A stretch of 64,000 nt of DNA from Tissierellales bacterium (GCA_030146915.1 JASLAT010000005.1:106487-170486); one strand, 5' to 3'. Shown: positions 53,657-62,905, numbered from the stretch's first letter. Notes: a model not told the origin generated them from the letters alone. Program-made: numbers and translations.

Positions 53657-54345
53657 GAATTTTATCTCTAGATACATCTACTTTAGTATCCACCTGTAGC
53701 TTGATAGAGAATGATAAGGTAATAGGTGAATATTCTTTAAGTAGAGATATGAGTCACTCAGAAAAGTTGGTTCCTATGATTAAGAGCCTACTAGATGAGT
53801 TGGAAATTAAAATAAAAGATATAGACTTATTTGCTGTAGCTACTGGTCCAGGTTCTTTTACAGGCTTGAGAATAGGATTGGCTACTATTAAGGCCTTTGC
53901 TCATGTATTAGACAAACCAGTTGTTGGAGTATCAAGCTTGGAGGCTTTAGCTTATAATTTACCATATAATAAGATAGTTGTTCCTATGATGGATGCTAGA
54001 AGAAATAGGGTTTATACAGCTATATATAAATTTGAAGATGAACTTGTAAATATTATGGAAGCTCAAGCTATTGATATTGATGTATTTTTAGATGAACTAG
54101 ATTCTTATGATGAGGTTTTAGTCAATGGGGATGGATCTTTAGTTTATAAGGATAAGATAAAGGAAAGACTTGGTAAAAAGGTTAAATTTGCAACTGCAGC
54201 TAATAACTATTCTAGAGCTAGTAGTGTAGCTGAGTTGGCTAAGTTTAAATATGAAGCTGGATATGTGGATGATTTTTATAGTCTAACTCCAGATTATCTA
54301 AGAGTATCACAAGCAGAGAGACAACGTAAGGAAATGAAAAAATGA
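53653..54345 (+). CDS. tsaB: tRNA t6A synthesis protein TsaB
   Basis: 230 residues. ASKHA-fold protein: ILSLDTSTLVSTCSL, MSHSEKLVPMIKSLLDELEI, ATGPGSFTGLRIGLATIKA and VPMMDARRNRVYTA are typical. Partner and scaffold of TsaD. Overlaps tsaE by 4 bases and rimI by 4 bases. Confidence 0.96.
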   Translation: MRILSLDTSTLVSTCSLIENDKVIGEYSLSRDMSHSEKLVPMIKSLLDELEIKIKDIDLFAVATGPGSFTGLRIGLATIKAFAHVLDKPVVGVSSLEALAYNLPYNKIVVPMMDARRNRVYTAIYKFEDELVNIMEAQAIDIDVFLDELDSYDEVLVNGDGSLVYKDKIKERLGKKVKFATAANNYSRASSVAELAKFKYEAGYVDDFYSLTPDYLRVSQAERQRKEMKK

Positions 54346-54794
54346 GTTTTTTAATTAGAAAAATGGATTTAGAGGATTTGGACATGGTAGTTGAAGTAGA
54401 AAAACAATGTTTTAATACTCCTTGGTCCCTAAAATCATTTGAATTTGAAATAAAGTCAAATCCAATTGCCCATTATTTAGTAGCAGTAAAAGATGAAGAG
54501 ATAATAGGTTATGCAGGTATTTGGAATATAGTAGATCAAGCTCATGTTACAAATATATGTTTACTTGATAAGTATAGGGGTTTGGGCTATGGAAAGGAGT
54601 TATTTTCTAAGTTAATACAATTAGTTATTACTCTAGGAGCACAAACGGTCAGCTTAGAGGTTAGAGAGAGTAATATTGTAGCTCAAAATTTATATAAGAG
54701 CTTTGGTTTCTTAGAAGAAGGTATAAGAAAGAAGTATTATATAGATAATGGTGAGGATGCAATTATAATGGTAATGAAGGTGAAAGATAGGTGA
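54342..54794 (+). CDS. rimI: Ribosomal-protein-alanine N-acetyltransferase
   Basis: 150 residues. GNAT fold: LDMVVEVEKQCFNTPWSLKSF, VTNICLLDKYRGLGYGKELF (acetyl-CoA loop) and SLEVRESNIVAQNLYKSFGF. RimI acetylates the N-terminus of S18 in Escherichia coli; substrate here is inferred. Overlaps tsaB by 4 bases and ends 4 bases before tsaD. Confidence 0.93.
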   Translation: MSFLIRKMDLEDLDMVVEVEKQCFNTPWSLKSFEFEIKSNPIAHYLVAVKDEEIIGYAGIWNIVDQAHVTNICLLDKYRGLGYGKELFSKLIQLVITLGAQTVSLEVRESNIVAQNLYKSFGFLEEGIRKKYYIDNGEDAIIMVMKVKDR

Positions 54795-54798
54795 GTAG

Positions 54799-55800
54799 AT
54801 GTTAACTTTAGGAATAGAAACATCTTGTGATGAAACATCTTGTGCAGTTTTAAAAGATGGAAGAACAATTTTATCTAATGTGATTTCTTCACAGATAGAC
54901 ATACACAAGGAATACGGAGGGGTTGTCCCAGAGATAGCCTCTAGAAAACATATAGAGAGTATTAATTATATAGTTCAAGAAGCCTTAGATGAAGCAGGGG
55001 TAACTTTTGAAGATATAGACCTAGTGGCAGTAACTCAAGGGCCAGGTTTAGTAGGTGCCTTATTAATTGGTATATCAACAGCCAAGGCTATAGCTTACGC
55101 GTTAGATGTTCCATTGATAGGAGCTAATCATATCCAAGGGCATGTTTGTGCTAACTATATAGAACATAAGCAATTAGAACCACCTTTTATATCCTTAATA
55201 GTATCAGGTGGGCATAGTTATTTAGTCCATGTTAAGGATTATGTAGACTATGATGTTGTAGGTAGAACAAGAGATGATGCTGCAGGTGAAGCTTTTGATA
55301 AGGTGGCAAGATCATTAGGATTACCTTACCCAGGAGGACCTCATATTGATAGGTTAGCTAAGATAGGTAATAAAGAAGCTATAGATTTTCCAAGGGTTAT
55401 GTTGGAAAAAGACTCTTATGACTTTAGTTTCTCTGGTTTAAAAACTTCTGTTTTAAATTATCTTAACCAAATGGAACAAAAAGGAGAGGAGATAGTAGTT
55501 GAAGATGTAGCAGCTAGTTTTCAAGAAGCTATATTGGATGTATTAGTTGAAAAATCCTTTAAATTAGCTAAAGAAAAAGCTTTAGATAAGATAGTTATGG
55601 CTGGAGGAGTTGCATCTAATAGTGGCCTTAGAAATAGGATGGAAGCAAGAGGAAAAGAAGAGGGAATAGAAATTTATTACCCTTCACCAGTTTTATGTAC
55701 AGATAATGCAGCTATGATAACTTCTGCAGCTTATTATAATTATAAAGCAGGTCAAAAATCAGATTTAGGCTTGAAAGTTAAACCTAATTTAGGACTATAG
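54799..55800 (+). CDS. tsaD: tRNA t6A synthesis glycoprotease-like TsaD
   Basis: 333 residues. GIETSCDETSCAVL, IASRKHIESINYIV (metal-binding His pair with NHIQGH), SLIVSGGHSYLVHV, GRTRDDAAGEAFDKVAR and VMAGGVASNSGLR. Transfers the threonylcarbamoyl group to A37. Completes the tsaE-tsaB-rimI-tsaD operon, terminated at 55800. Confidence 0.97.
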   Translation: MLTLGIETSCDETSCAVLKDGRTILSNVISSQIDIHKEYGGVVPEIASRKHIESINYIVQEALDEAGVTFEDIDLVAVTQGPGLVGALLIGISTAKAIAYALDVPLIGANHIQGHVCANYIEHKQLEPPFISLIVSGGHSYLVHVKDYVDYDVVGRTRDDAAGEAFDKVARSLGLPYPGGPHIDRLAKIGNKEAIDFPRVMLEKDSYDFSFSGLKTSVLNYLNQMEQKGEEIVVEDVAASFQEAILDVLVEKSFKLAKEKALDKIVMAGGVASNSGLRNRMEARGKEEGIEIYYPSPVLCTDNAAMITSAAYYNYKAGQKSDLGLKVKPNLGL

Positions 55801-55823
55801 GCAACCCAAGGGTTGCCCTTTTT
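55800..55823 (+). terminator. Terminator after tsaD
   Basis: GGCAACCC/GGGTTGCC around AA, then CTTTTT. Confidence 0.85.
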
Positions 55824-55834
55824 AGGTCTAAAAG

Positions 55835-55950
55835 TTATCCACAAACTAACAAATAAAACACAAATGACTTGTGGATAATGTGGATTACCATACTTGTTGG
55901 CAGTATATAAAGGGTCAAAATGTTAGTAAGTCTGTGGACAGTGTGCATAA
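55835..55950. promoter_or_regulatory. Second DnaA-box cluster, between tsaD and the ABC-F gene
   Basis: Five DnaA-box-like nonamers within 116 bases: TTATCCACA on plus (55835), and on minus the sites read on plus as TGTGGATAA (55870), TGTGGATTA (55879), TGTGGACAG (55933) and TGTGCATAA (55942). Three fit TTATNCACA exactly. The gap lies between two convergent genes. Confidence 0.78.
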
Positions 55951-55964
55951 GATGGAATTTTCCA

Positions 55965-57881
55965 TTAATTTTCATCCATCAGTAGAAATAGCTCTTCATA
56001 GAGTTTTTCTAAATTTTCTTCTATATTTTCCCTAGTAGAAGTTATTTCTAGAACTTTATCTGTATCTTCATAGATATCATTATCAGCCAAGATTAAATCT
56101 ATATTAGAAAGTTCTTTTTCAAGTTCTGATATGGATTTTTCAACTGATTTTATTTGTTTTTTTAATTTCTTTTCTTCTCTTAGAATTTCTCTTTCTTTTC
56201 TTTTTTCTTGTTGTATTTGAGTTTTTGTTTTAGACTTTTTATCATCAGAGTCATCTTCGTTTTTCTTAGTAGTTTTTTCTAAGTAATAGTCATAATTACC
56301 TAAAAATTCTTGGATACCATTTTCTGTCATAAGGAAAATTTTATTAGCAACCCTATTTAAAAAGTATCTATCATGAGAAATAACAAAAACAGTTCCTTCA
56401 TAATCTAGAAGAGCATCTTCTAGAACTTCCTTTGAATCCATATCTAAATGGTTAGTAGGCTCATCCATAAGTAGAAGATTAGCTTTAGACATGATCATTT
56501 TTAGTATTGAAAGTCTTCCTTTTTCTCCACCAGATAAATCGGATATCTCTTTAAAAACATCATCTCCAATAAACATAAATTGACTTAGGATAGTTCTTAT
56601 TTCTGTATGGTTTAATTTAGGATTATCATCCCATATCTCATCAATTATTGTTTTATCTAGATTAAGATCTGACATTTCTTGATCAAAATATGCAGGATAA
56701 ACATGGTGACCAATTTTAACTTTCCCTAAGTAGTCATCAATTTCTCCTAGTATGATTTTAAATAAGGTTGACTTTCCTATTCCATTTGGGCCTATTAAAC
56801 CTATTCTGTCACCCTTATAGATATTGAAACTTATATTTTGAAAAAGTTGTCTAGAACCGAAGGATTTTTCCAAGTCTTCAACTTCCAAAACATCATTTCC
56901 AGACTCGATTTCTGGTATAAATTTAAATCTTATCTGACCTTCCTCGCTATGTTCTTTCATAACTTCTATTTTATCTAACATCTTCTGTCTACTTTTGGCC
57001 AGTCTATTATATCTTTCACCGCCATAGGCCTTGTATTTTTCTATAATCTCTTTGTGTTTAGCAATCTCTCTTTGTTGGTCTTCAAAGTGTCTTTTATATA
57101 TCTCTATATTTTCTTTACGTCTTTTAATGAATTCTGTATAGTTAGTTCTGTATTCCTTTAAGGCATAGTTTTCTATGTGAAAAATTTTATTTACAATCAT
57201 ATCTAGAAAATACCTATCATGAGAAATTAAGATAACTGCTCCCTTGTAATCATTAATGAATCTAGCCAACCAGTCAATAGCTTCTATATCTAAATGGTTT
57301 GTAGGCTCATCTAAAAGTAAGATATCAGGACCAGATAATAAAAGTTTAGCAAGAGCCAGTCTGGATTTTTGCCCACCACTAAGCATATTTACACTTTTTT
57401 CTAAGTCTTCTAGACTAAAGCCTAGACCAGTAAGGGTTCCTTTAATATTAGAATCATAAGCATAGCCATTAAGATCATTGAATTTTTCACTAAGCTTAGA
57501 ATATTCTTCCATTACCTTGTCTAGATTAGATTGGTTCTTAGACTGTGAAATTTCAGAAATTTCCCCTTCAAGTCTTCTTAAGTCCTTTTCCATTTTTAAA
57601 ATATGAGTAAAGACCGTTAAGGCTTCATCATAGATAGTGCGGTCACTTTCTATTTTTGTATGCTGTTTTAGATAGCCAACCTTCATACTATTTCTTACAT
57701 ATAATTCTCCAGAATCAAAATCTATATTTTTAGATATAATCTCTAAAAGTGTGGTTTTTCCAGATCCATTTAATCCAACAAGACCTACCTTGTCTCCCTG
57801 TGATACTTTAAAATTTAAATTTTTTAATATTACGTCTGTCCCATAGGACTTATTTATATTTTTTCCTTCCAGTACTAGCAT
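55965..57881 (-). CDS. ABC-F family ribosome-associated ATPase
   Basis: 638 residues, no membrane segments. Two ABC domains: Walker A GLNGSGKTT and GPNGIGKST, signatures LSGGQKSRLALAK and LSGGEKGRLSIL, Walker B LLLDEPTNHLDIEAI and LLMDEPTNHLDMDS. A linker near 240-310 (EIAKHKEIIEKYKAYGGERYNRLAKSRQKMLDK) and a C-terminal coiled coil (540-638) place it near Uup/YdiF. ABC-F proteins act on the ribosome E-site; resistance to antibiotics cannot be claimed. Confidence 0.93.
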   Translation of the reverse strand: MLVLEGKNINKSYGTDVILKNLNFKVSQGDKVGLVGLNGSGKTTLLEIISKNIDFDSGELYVRNSMKVGYLKQHTKIESDRTIYDEALTVFTHILKMEKDLRRLEGEISEISQSKNQSNLDKVMEEYSKLSEKFNDLNGYAYDSNIKGTLTGLGFSLEDLEKSVNMLSGGQKSRLALAKLLLSGPDILLLDEPTNHLDIEAIDWLARFINDYKGAVILISHDRYFLDMIVNKIFHIENYALKEYRTNYTEFIKRRKENIEIYKRHFEDQQREIAKHKEIIEKYKAYGGERYNRLAKSRQKMLDKIEVMKEHSEEGQIRFKFIPEIESGNDVLEVEDLEKSFGSRQLFQNISFNIYKGDRIGLIGPNGIGKSTLFKIILGEIDDYLGKVKIGHHVYPAYFDQEMSDLNLDKTIIDEIWDDNPKLNHTEIRTILSQFMFIGDDVFKEISDLSGGEKGRLSILKMIMSKANLLLMDEPTNHLDMDSKEVLEDALLDYEGTVFVISHDRYFLNRVANKIFLMTENGIQEFLGNYDYYLEKTTKKNEDDSDDKKSKTKTQIQQEKRKEREILREEKKLKKQIKSVEKSISELEKELSNIDLILADNDIYEDTDKVLEITSTRENIEENLEKLYEELFLLMDEN

Positions 57882-58112
57882 AATAACCTCCTATTGTAGT
57901 TATAGCTAATTATATCAAAGTATAGGATATAAATGAAATTAAGAATTTTAAAAGTAATTATAGGTTAAGTCAAATGATTTCTAACTAAAGACTAGAAAGA
58001 TATATTGACTATATTTTTAAGACAGGTATAATTGAATTGATAGGAATTATAAGAACTATTGAAAATATCTATATACTGCTATTGTAGGGTAAATAAATAT
58101 TCTGAAAAAAGA

Positions 58113-58141
58113 TTGACAAAATTATCACAGTCTGCTATACT
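58113..58141 (+). promoter_or_regulatory. Promoter of rex
   Basis: TTGACA, 17-base spacer, TATACT. The rest of the 299-base gap before rex shows only AT-rich sequence and the ABC-F ribosome site. Confidence 0.8.
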
Positions 58142-58180
58142 AATTATCGTGTTAGTATATACATAAGGTGGTGTAAAATA

Positions 58181-58819
58181 ATGTCCGGAACAGATGGTAA
58201 GAAGAACGATGTTTCAATAACAGTGATTAGAAGATTACCCAAATATTACCGTTATTTAGCAGATTTACTAGAGAAAGAAGTAACTAGAATATCTTCTAAA
58301 GAACTGAGTAAATTGGTTGGGTTTACTGCATCACAAATCAGACAGGATCTAAATAACTTTGGTGGATTTGGTCAGCAAGGATATGGATATAACGTTGAAG
58401 AACTATACACAGAAGTAGGAAAAATTCTTGGACTAGACAGAATGTATAACACCATACTTATAGGTGTTGGTAACTTAGGTCAAGCTATAGCTAATTATAA
58501 AGGTTTCGCAGATTCAGGCTTTAGACTTAAGGGACTTTTTGACAGAAACCCAGAGTTAGTAGGAAAGACAGTCAGAGGAATTGAAATATGTGCTATTGAA
58601 GACATTTCAGATTTTATAGAAGAACATAATATAGAAATAGCAATCTTAACTGTACCTAGAGAGAGTGCTCAGAGTATTGCCGATAAGCTTGTAAAGGCTA
58701 ATATAAAGGGAATATGGAACTTTGCACCAATTGACTTAACGGTACCGGAAGATATCATAGTAGAAGATGTAAGACTTAATGAATCTTTATTTACTTTATC
58801 TTATTTTTTAAAAGACTAA
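58181..58819 (+). CDS. rex: Redox-sensing transcriptional repressor Rex
   Basis: 212 residues. N-terminal winged helix (VIRRLPKYYRYLADLL, FTASQIRQDLNNFGGFGQQGYGY) and a Rossmann NADH domain with GVGNLGQAIANY. Rex leaves DNA when NADH is high and typically controls fermentative and butyrate genes. The bcd-etfBA genes start 127 bases downstream, so they are probable targets. Confidence 0.97.
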   Translation: MSGTDGKKNDVSITVIRRLPKYYRYLADLLEKEVTRISSKELSKLVGFTASQIRQDLNNFGGFGQQGYGYNVEELYTEVGKILGLDRMYNTILIGVGNLGQAIANYKGFADSGFRLKGLFDRNPELVGKTVRGIEICAIEDISDFIEEHNIEIAILTVPRESAQSIADKLVKANIKGIWNFAPIDLTVPEDIIVEDVRLNESLFTLSYFLKD

Positions 58820-58856
58820 GAGTTAAATAGGTTAAAATTAAAAACAAATAAATTTT

Positions 58857-58906
58857 TTAACAAAATTAGATATTTATTTAACAAATCTTTAAATAAGATT
58901 TATGTT
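58857..58906 (+). promoter_or_regulatory. Candidate bcd promoter overlapped by Rex-like half-sites
   Basis: Two TTAACAAA elements (58857-58864, 58878-58885) spaced 21 bases apart resemble half of the Rex palindrome TTGTTAA-N4-TTAACAA; the second coincides with TTAACA, spaced 17 bases from TATGTT (58901-58906), a possible -35/-10 pair. The left halves of the palindrome are poor. Confidence 0.4.
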
Positions 58907-58945
58907 AGCAGTTTATGGATTAATAATCAGGGAGGGAAGTTGAAT

Positions 58946-60085
58946 ATGAATTTTGAGTTATCAAAAGAACATGAAATGATTAGAGATGTTGTTAGAGAGT
59001 TTGCTGAAAAAGAAGTAAAACCTTTAGCAGCAGAAGTTGATAAAGAAAGCAGATTTCCAACAGAAACAGTGGATCAAATGAAAAAATACCATATGTTAGG
59101 TATTCCATTCCCACAAGAGTATGGTGGAGCAGGAGCAGATGAGTTAGCATACGCAATAACTGTAGAGGAGCTTTCAAGAGCATGTGCAACTACAGGAGTT
59201 ATATGTTCAGCTCATACATCACTAGGAGCTTGGCCAATATACAAATTTGGTACAGAGGAACAAAAACAAAAATACTTAGTTCCACTAGCAAATGGTGAAA
59301 AATTAGGAGCTTTCGGTTTAACAGAACCAAACGCTGGTACTGATGCTGCAGGACAACAAACAATAGCAGTATTAGACGGTGATGAATATATACTTAATGG
59401 TACTAAAATATTCATAACAAACGGTGGTCAAGCAGATGTTTACATCGTAATGGCTATGACTGATAAAACTAAAGGAACTAGAGGAATCTCAGCTTTTATA
59501 GTTGAAGCAGATACTCCAGGATTTACAATAGGAAAAATAGAAGACAAATTAGGTATACGTGGATCAGCTACTACTGAGCTTGTATTCCAAAACTGTAGAG
59601 TACCAAAAGAAAACCTATTAGGTTCAGAAGGACACGGTTTTAAAATAGCAATGAGTACTTTAGACGGTGGTAGAATAGGTATAGCAGCTCAAGCACTAGG
59701 AATAGCTCAAGGAGCTCTAGACGAAGCTGTTCAATATATACAAGAAAGAGAACAATTTGGAAGACCTATAGGTAAATTCCAAGGTCTACAATGGATGGTA
59801 GCAGATATGGCTACAAAAGTAGAAGCAGCTAGATTCTTAGTTTACAGAGCAGCTTATAATAAAGCTAAAGGTTTACCTTATACAAAAGAAGCTGCAATGG
59901 CTAAATTATACGCAGCAGAAGTTGCTATGGAAGTAACTACTAAAGCTGTTCAATTATTCGGTGGATACGGATATACAACAGACTATCCAGTAGAAAGAAT
60001 GATGAGAGATGCTAAGATAACAGAAATATATGAAGGAACTTCTGAAGTTCAAAGAATGGTTATAGCAGGAGCAGTTATTAGGTAA
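58946..60085 (+). CDS. Short-chain acyl-CoA dehydrogenase, Etf-coupled (Bcd/CarC-like)
   Basis: 379 residues from the ATG at 58946, with GGGAGGG upstream (a TTG two codons earlier is less likely). Acyl-CoA dehydrogenase fold: AFGLTEPNAGTDAAGQ, GTKIFITNGGQADVY, GIRGSATTELVF, QFGRPIGKFQGLQ, QLFGGYGYTTDYPVERMMRDAKI and the base in IYEGTSEVQ. It reduces an enoyl-CoA, in relatives crotonyl-CoA or caffeyl-CoA. Heads the operon with the two Etf subunits and shows the even, biased codon use of a highly expressed gene. Confidence 0.93.
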   Translation: MNFELSKEHEMIRDVVREFAEKEVKPLAAEVDKESRFPTETVDQMKKYHMLGIPFPQEYGGAGADELAYAITVEELSRACATTGVICSAHTSLGAWPIYKFGTEEQKQKYLVPLANGEKLGAFGLTEPNAGTDAAGQQTIAVLDGDEYILNGTKIFITNGGQADVYIVMAMTDKTKGTRGISAFIVEADTPGFTIGKIEDKLGIRGSATTELVFQNCRVPKENLLGSEGHGFKIAMSTLDGGRIGIAAQALGIAQGALDEAVQYIQEREQFGRPIGKFQGLQWMVADMATKVEAARFLVYRAAYNKAKGLPYTKEAAMAKLYAAEVAMEVTTKAVQLFGGYGYTTDYPVERMMRDAKITEIYEGTSEVQRMVIAGAVIR

Positions 60086-60113
60086 TCAAATTGGCTAGGA
60101 GGAATGAAGATTT

Positions 60114-60920
60114 ATGAATATAATAGTATGTGTTAAACAAGTACCAGATACGACTGAAGTTCGTATAGATCCTAAAACAGGAACTTTAATCCGTGACGGA
60201 GTACCAAGTATAATAAATCCAGATGATAAAAACGCTTTAGAAGAAGCTTTAAGAATAAAAGATGCTAACGAAGGTGTTAGAGTAACAGTAGTAAGCATGG
60301 GGCCACCTCAAGCAGACGTAGCTTTAAAAGAAGCTATAGCTATGGGTGCAGATGATGCTTACCTATTAAGTGATAGAGCAGTAGCAGGTTCTGATACTTG
60401 GGCTACTTCAACAGCAGTATCTAGCTTAATTAGATATGTTGAAGAAAAACAAGGAAAAGCAGACTTAATATTTGCTGGTAGACAAGCTATAGACGGAGAT
60501 ACAGCGCAAGTTGGACCTCAAATAGCTGAACATTTAGATATACCGCAAATTACTTATGTTAAAGATTTAGAAGTAAAAGAAGATAGAGTTGTAGCTCACA
60601 GAGCATTAGAAGATGGTCACTATGTAGTAGAGTGTAAAATGCCAGTTCTAATCACAGCTATAAGTGAACTTAACGAACCAAGATATCCTTCAATTAAAGG
60701 TGTAGTAAACGCTAACAGTGAAGATGTTAAAATCTCTGTTGTATCAGCTGCAGAAATAAACGCAGATACTGATAACATAGGATTAGACGGTTCACCAACA
60801 AAAGTAAATAGATCTTTCACTCCAGAAGGTAGATCAGGAGCAGGAGAAATATTTGATGGAGAATTTAAAGACTCAGTTAAACAATTAGTAGTAAGACTTA
60901 AAAAAGATCACTACATTTAA
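60114..60920 (+). CDS. etfB: Electron transfer flavoprotein beta subunit
   Basis: 268 residues. NIIVCVKQVPDTTEVRIDPKTGTL opens the family fold; AIAMGADDAYLLSDRA, FAGRQAIDGDTAQVGPQIAEHL are the FAD/AMP-site motifs. The clostridial group with an acyl-CoA dehydrogenase partner uses FAD in this subunit for electron bifurcation. AGGAGG precedes the ATG; etfA follows after 49 bases. Confidence 0.94.
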   Translation: MNIIVCVKQVPDTTEVRIDPKTGTLIRDGVPSIINPDDKNALEEALRIKDANEGVRVTVVSMGPPQADVALKEAIAMGADDAYLLSDRAVAGSDTWATSTAVSSLIRYVEEKQGKADLIFAGRQAIDGDTAQVGPQIAEHLDIPQITYVKDLEVKEDRVVAHRALEDGHYVVECKMPVLITAISELNEPRYPSIKGVVNANSEDVKISVVSAAEINADTDNIGLDGSPTKVNRSFTPEGRSGAGEIFDGEFKDSVKQLVVRLKKDHYI

Positions 60921-60969
60921 TGAGAAATCACTATTTAAAAGATGATAACGGAATTGAGGAGGAGTTTAC

Positions 60970-62199
60970 ATGGCTGTTGATTTAATAAAAGATAAATGTA
61001 TAGGATGTGGAAAATGTGTTAGATCATGTCCTGCAGATGCAATAGAAATGGTTGATAAAAAACCTGTAATAGATGGAGAAAAATGTATCCTTTGTGGAGC
61101 TTGTGTTGAAGCATGTCCAGTAGATGCATTAGAAATGGAAAAAACTGAAGGACCAAAAACTGGAGTAAACGTTGAAGAGTACGAAGGAATTTGGGTTTTC
61201 GCAGAGCAAAGAGGAGGAGAACTTCTAGAAGTTGCTTTAGAATTAGTAGGACAAGCTAGTAGAATGGCTAAAGAAATAGATACAGAAGTTTCAGCTGTTC
61301 TTTTAGGACATAACGTAAAAGATTTAGCCCAAGAGTTAATTACTTATGGAGCAGACAACGTTATATTAGTAGACAAACCAGAGTTAGAACACTATACAAC
61401 AGATGGTTATACTAAAGTTATAGACCAATTAATAAAAGAGTTCAAACCTGAAATAATGTTAATAGGTGCTACTAACATAGGTAGAGACTTAGGACCTAGA
61501 ATTTCAGCAAGAGTTCATACAGGACTTACAGCTGACTGTACAAGATTAGAAATGGATCTAGAAAACAGAAGAATACTTCAAACTAGACCAGCTTTTGGTG
61601 GTAACTTAATGGCTACTATCATCTGTCCAAACCATAGACCTCAAATGTCTACAGTAAGACCAGGAGTTATGGAGAAAAATGAAGCAGATGAAGCTAGAGA
61701 AGGAAACATAATAGAACCAGAAGTAGAAATATCAGAAGATGATATATTAGCAAAAGTTATCGAAGTTGTTAAAGAAGAAAAACAACAAGTAGATATAGGA
61801 GCTGCTGATATAATCGTTGCTGGTGGTAGGGGACTTGGAGACAAGGAATCCTTCGAAATATTACAACAACTTGCAGATAAATTAGGCGGAGAAGTTGGTT
61901 CATCAAGAGCTGCAGTAGACTCAGGATGGATAGACTCATCTCACCAAGTAGGACAAACAGGTACAACAGTTAGACCTACATTATATATAGCTTGTGGTAT
62001 ATCAGGAGCTATTCAGCATTTAGCTGGTATGCAAGATTCAGATCTTATTGTAGCAATCAATAACGATCCAGATGCACCAATATTCAAAATAGCTGACTAT
62101 GGTATAGTTGGAGATGTTCATGACGTAGTACCTGAGCTTATAGAAGCTTTAGACTTCGTTGATGACATAATGAAAGAGCACAACAAAGCAAACGCTTAA
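60970..62199 (+). CDS. etfA: Electron transfer flavoprotein alpha subunit with N-terminal ferredoxin domain
   Basis: 409 residues, about 70 longer than ordinary EtfA because residues 1-60 form a two-cluster ferredoxin domain: Cys10-x2-Cys13-x2-Cys16-x3-Cys20 and Cys39-x2-Cys42-x2-Cys45-x3-Cys49. The EtfA part follows with GIWVFAEQR, ARVHTGLTADCTRLE and the FAD motif GRGLGDKESFE, SSRAAVDSGW, QVGQTGTTVRPTLYIACGISG. The same layout is known in CarE of the caffeyl-CoA reductase complex and in bifurcating lactate dehydrogenase, which reduce ferredoxin. Confidence 0.93.
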   Translation: MAVDLIKDKCIGCGKCVRSCPADAIEMVDKKPVIDGEKCILCGACVEACPVDALEMEKTEGPKTGVNVEEYEGIWVFAEQRGGELLEVALELVGQASRMAKEIDTEVSAVLLGHNVKDLAQELITYGADNVILVDKPELEHYTTDGYTKVIDQLIKEFKPEIMLIGATNIGRDLGPRISARVHTGLTADCTRLEMDLENRRILQTRPAFGGNLMATIICPNHRPQMSTVRPGVMEKNEADEAREGNIIEPEVEISEDDILAKVIEVVKEEKQQVDIGAADIIVAGGRGLGDKESFEILQQLADKLGGEVGSSRAAVDSGWIDSSHQVGQTGTTVRPTLYIACGISGAIQHLAGMQDSDLIVAINNDPDAPIFKIADYGIVGDVHDVVPELIEALDFVDDIMKEHNKANA

Positions 62200-62212
62200 T
62201 AATAGATAATAT

Positions 62213-62247
62213 AAAAAGGACAACTAGTTAACTAGTTGTCCTTTTTT
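62213..62247. terminator. Bidirectional terminator between etfA and the XRE-cupin gene
   Basis: AAAAAGGACAACTAGTT and its complement with T/A runs on both sides. Confidence 0.94.
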
Positions 62248-62248
62248 A

Positions 62249-62791
62249 TTACCAACTGGGAGGTGTCATAGCCCAGATAGATACACACTCTTCATCATCA
62301 AAACTTTCATACATATGAGGTACTTGACTGGAAAAATATATGCTGTCCCCCTCAGTTAGCACATGTTTTACTCCGTCTAGATTAAGTATCATTGAACCTT
62401 TTAAGACATATCCAGCTTCTTCCCCATCATGAGATAAAAGCTCCCCTTCTTCGTTAGTAGCTCCTTTAAGAGTAATTAAAACAAATTCAATCTTCCTATC
62501 ATGAATAGGTGCTAAGAATTCATACTTCTTACTCCCGTCATCAGAATAAACTATATTTCTTTCCTCTGGCTTTTGTACTAGAAAAACATTATTGCCATCA
62601 TCAAAAAAATCTGCAATAGTTGTATCTAAAGCATTAGCAATCTTTACTACATTTTTAATAGAAGGAACAACTATACCTCTTTCTACCTGACTTATAAGGC
62701 CGGTAGAGAGTCCAGATTTTTCTGCAAGCTGAGAAATACTAAGATTTAATTTATTTCTTTTTTTTCTAATGACCTTGCCTAACTCATCCAT
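62249..62791 (-). CDS. XRE-family regulator with cupin domain, divergent from a dipeptidase
   Basis: 180 residues from the ATG at 62791, with GGGGTG upstream. Helix-turn-helix KKRNKLNLSISQLAEKSGLSTGLISQVERG, then a cupin (GEEAGYVLKGSMILNLDG, EGDSIYFSSQVPHMYESFDDEE). Same build as the regulator at 45125-45739. Divergent from the M19 dipeptidase (115 bases between start codons), which is its likely target. Confidence 0.9.
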   Translation of the reverse strand: MDELGKVIRKKRNKLNLSISQLAEKSGLSTGLISQVERGIVVPSIKNVVKIANALDTTIADFFDDGNNVFLVQKPEERNIVYSDDGSKKYEFLAPIHDRKIEFVLITLKGATNEEGELLSHDGEEAGYVLKGSMILNLDGVKHVLTEGDSIYFSSQVPHMYESFDDEECVSIWAMTPPSW

Positions 62792-62905
62792 ATTTTCACC
62801 CCACAATACTAGTACTAATTTAACTATACCAAAAGAAAGGATTAATTCAAGTTATTAAAGATTAATGTCAAAAAAAGGGTATAATATATTTTAAGGAGGA
62901 ATCAG

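Noticed and set aside
55965..57881. ABC-F gene as an antibiotic-resistance determinant
   Set aside because: The C-terminal coiled coil and linker look like housekeeping Uup/YdiF proteins; resistance cannot be read from sequence here.
60114..62199. EtfBA as FixAB for nitrogen fixation
   Set aside because: The acyl-CoA dehydrogenase partner and absence of fixCX or nif genes argue against it.
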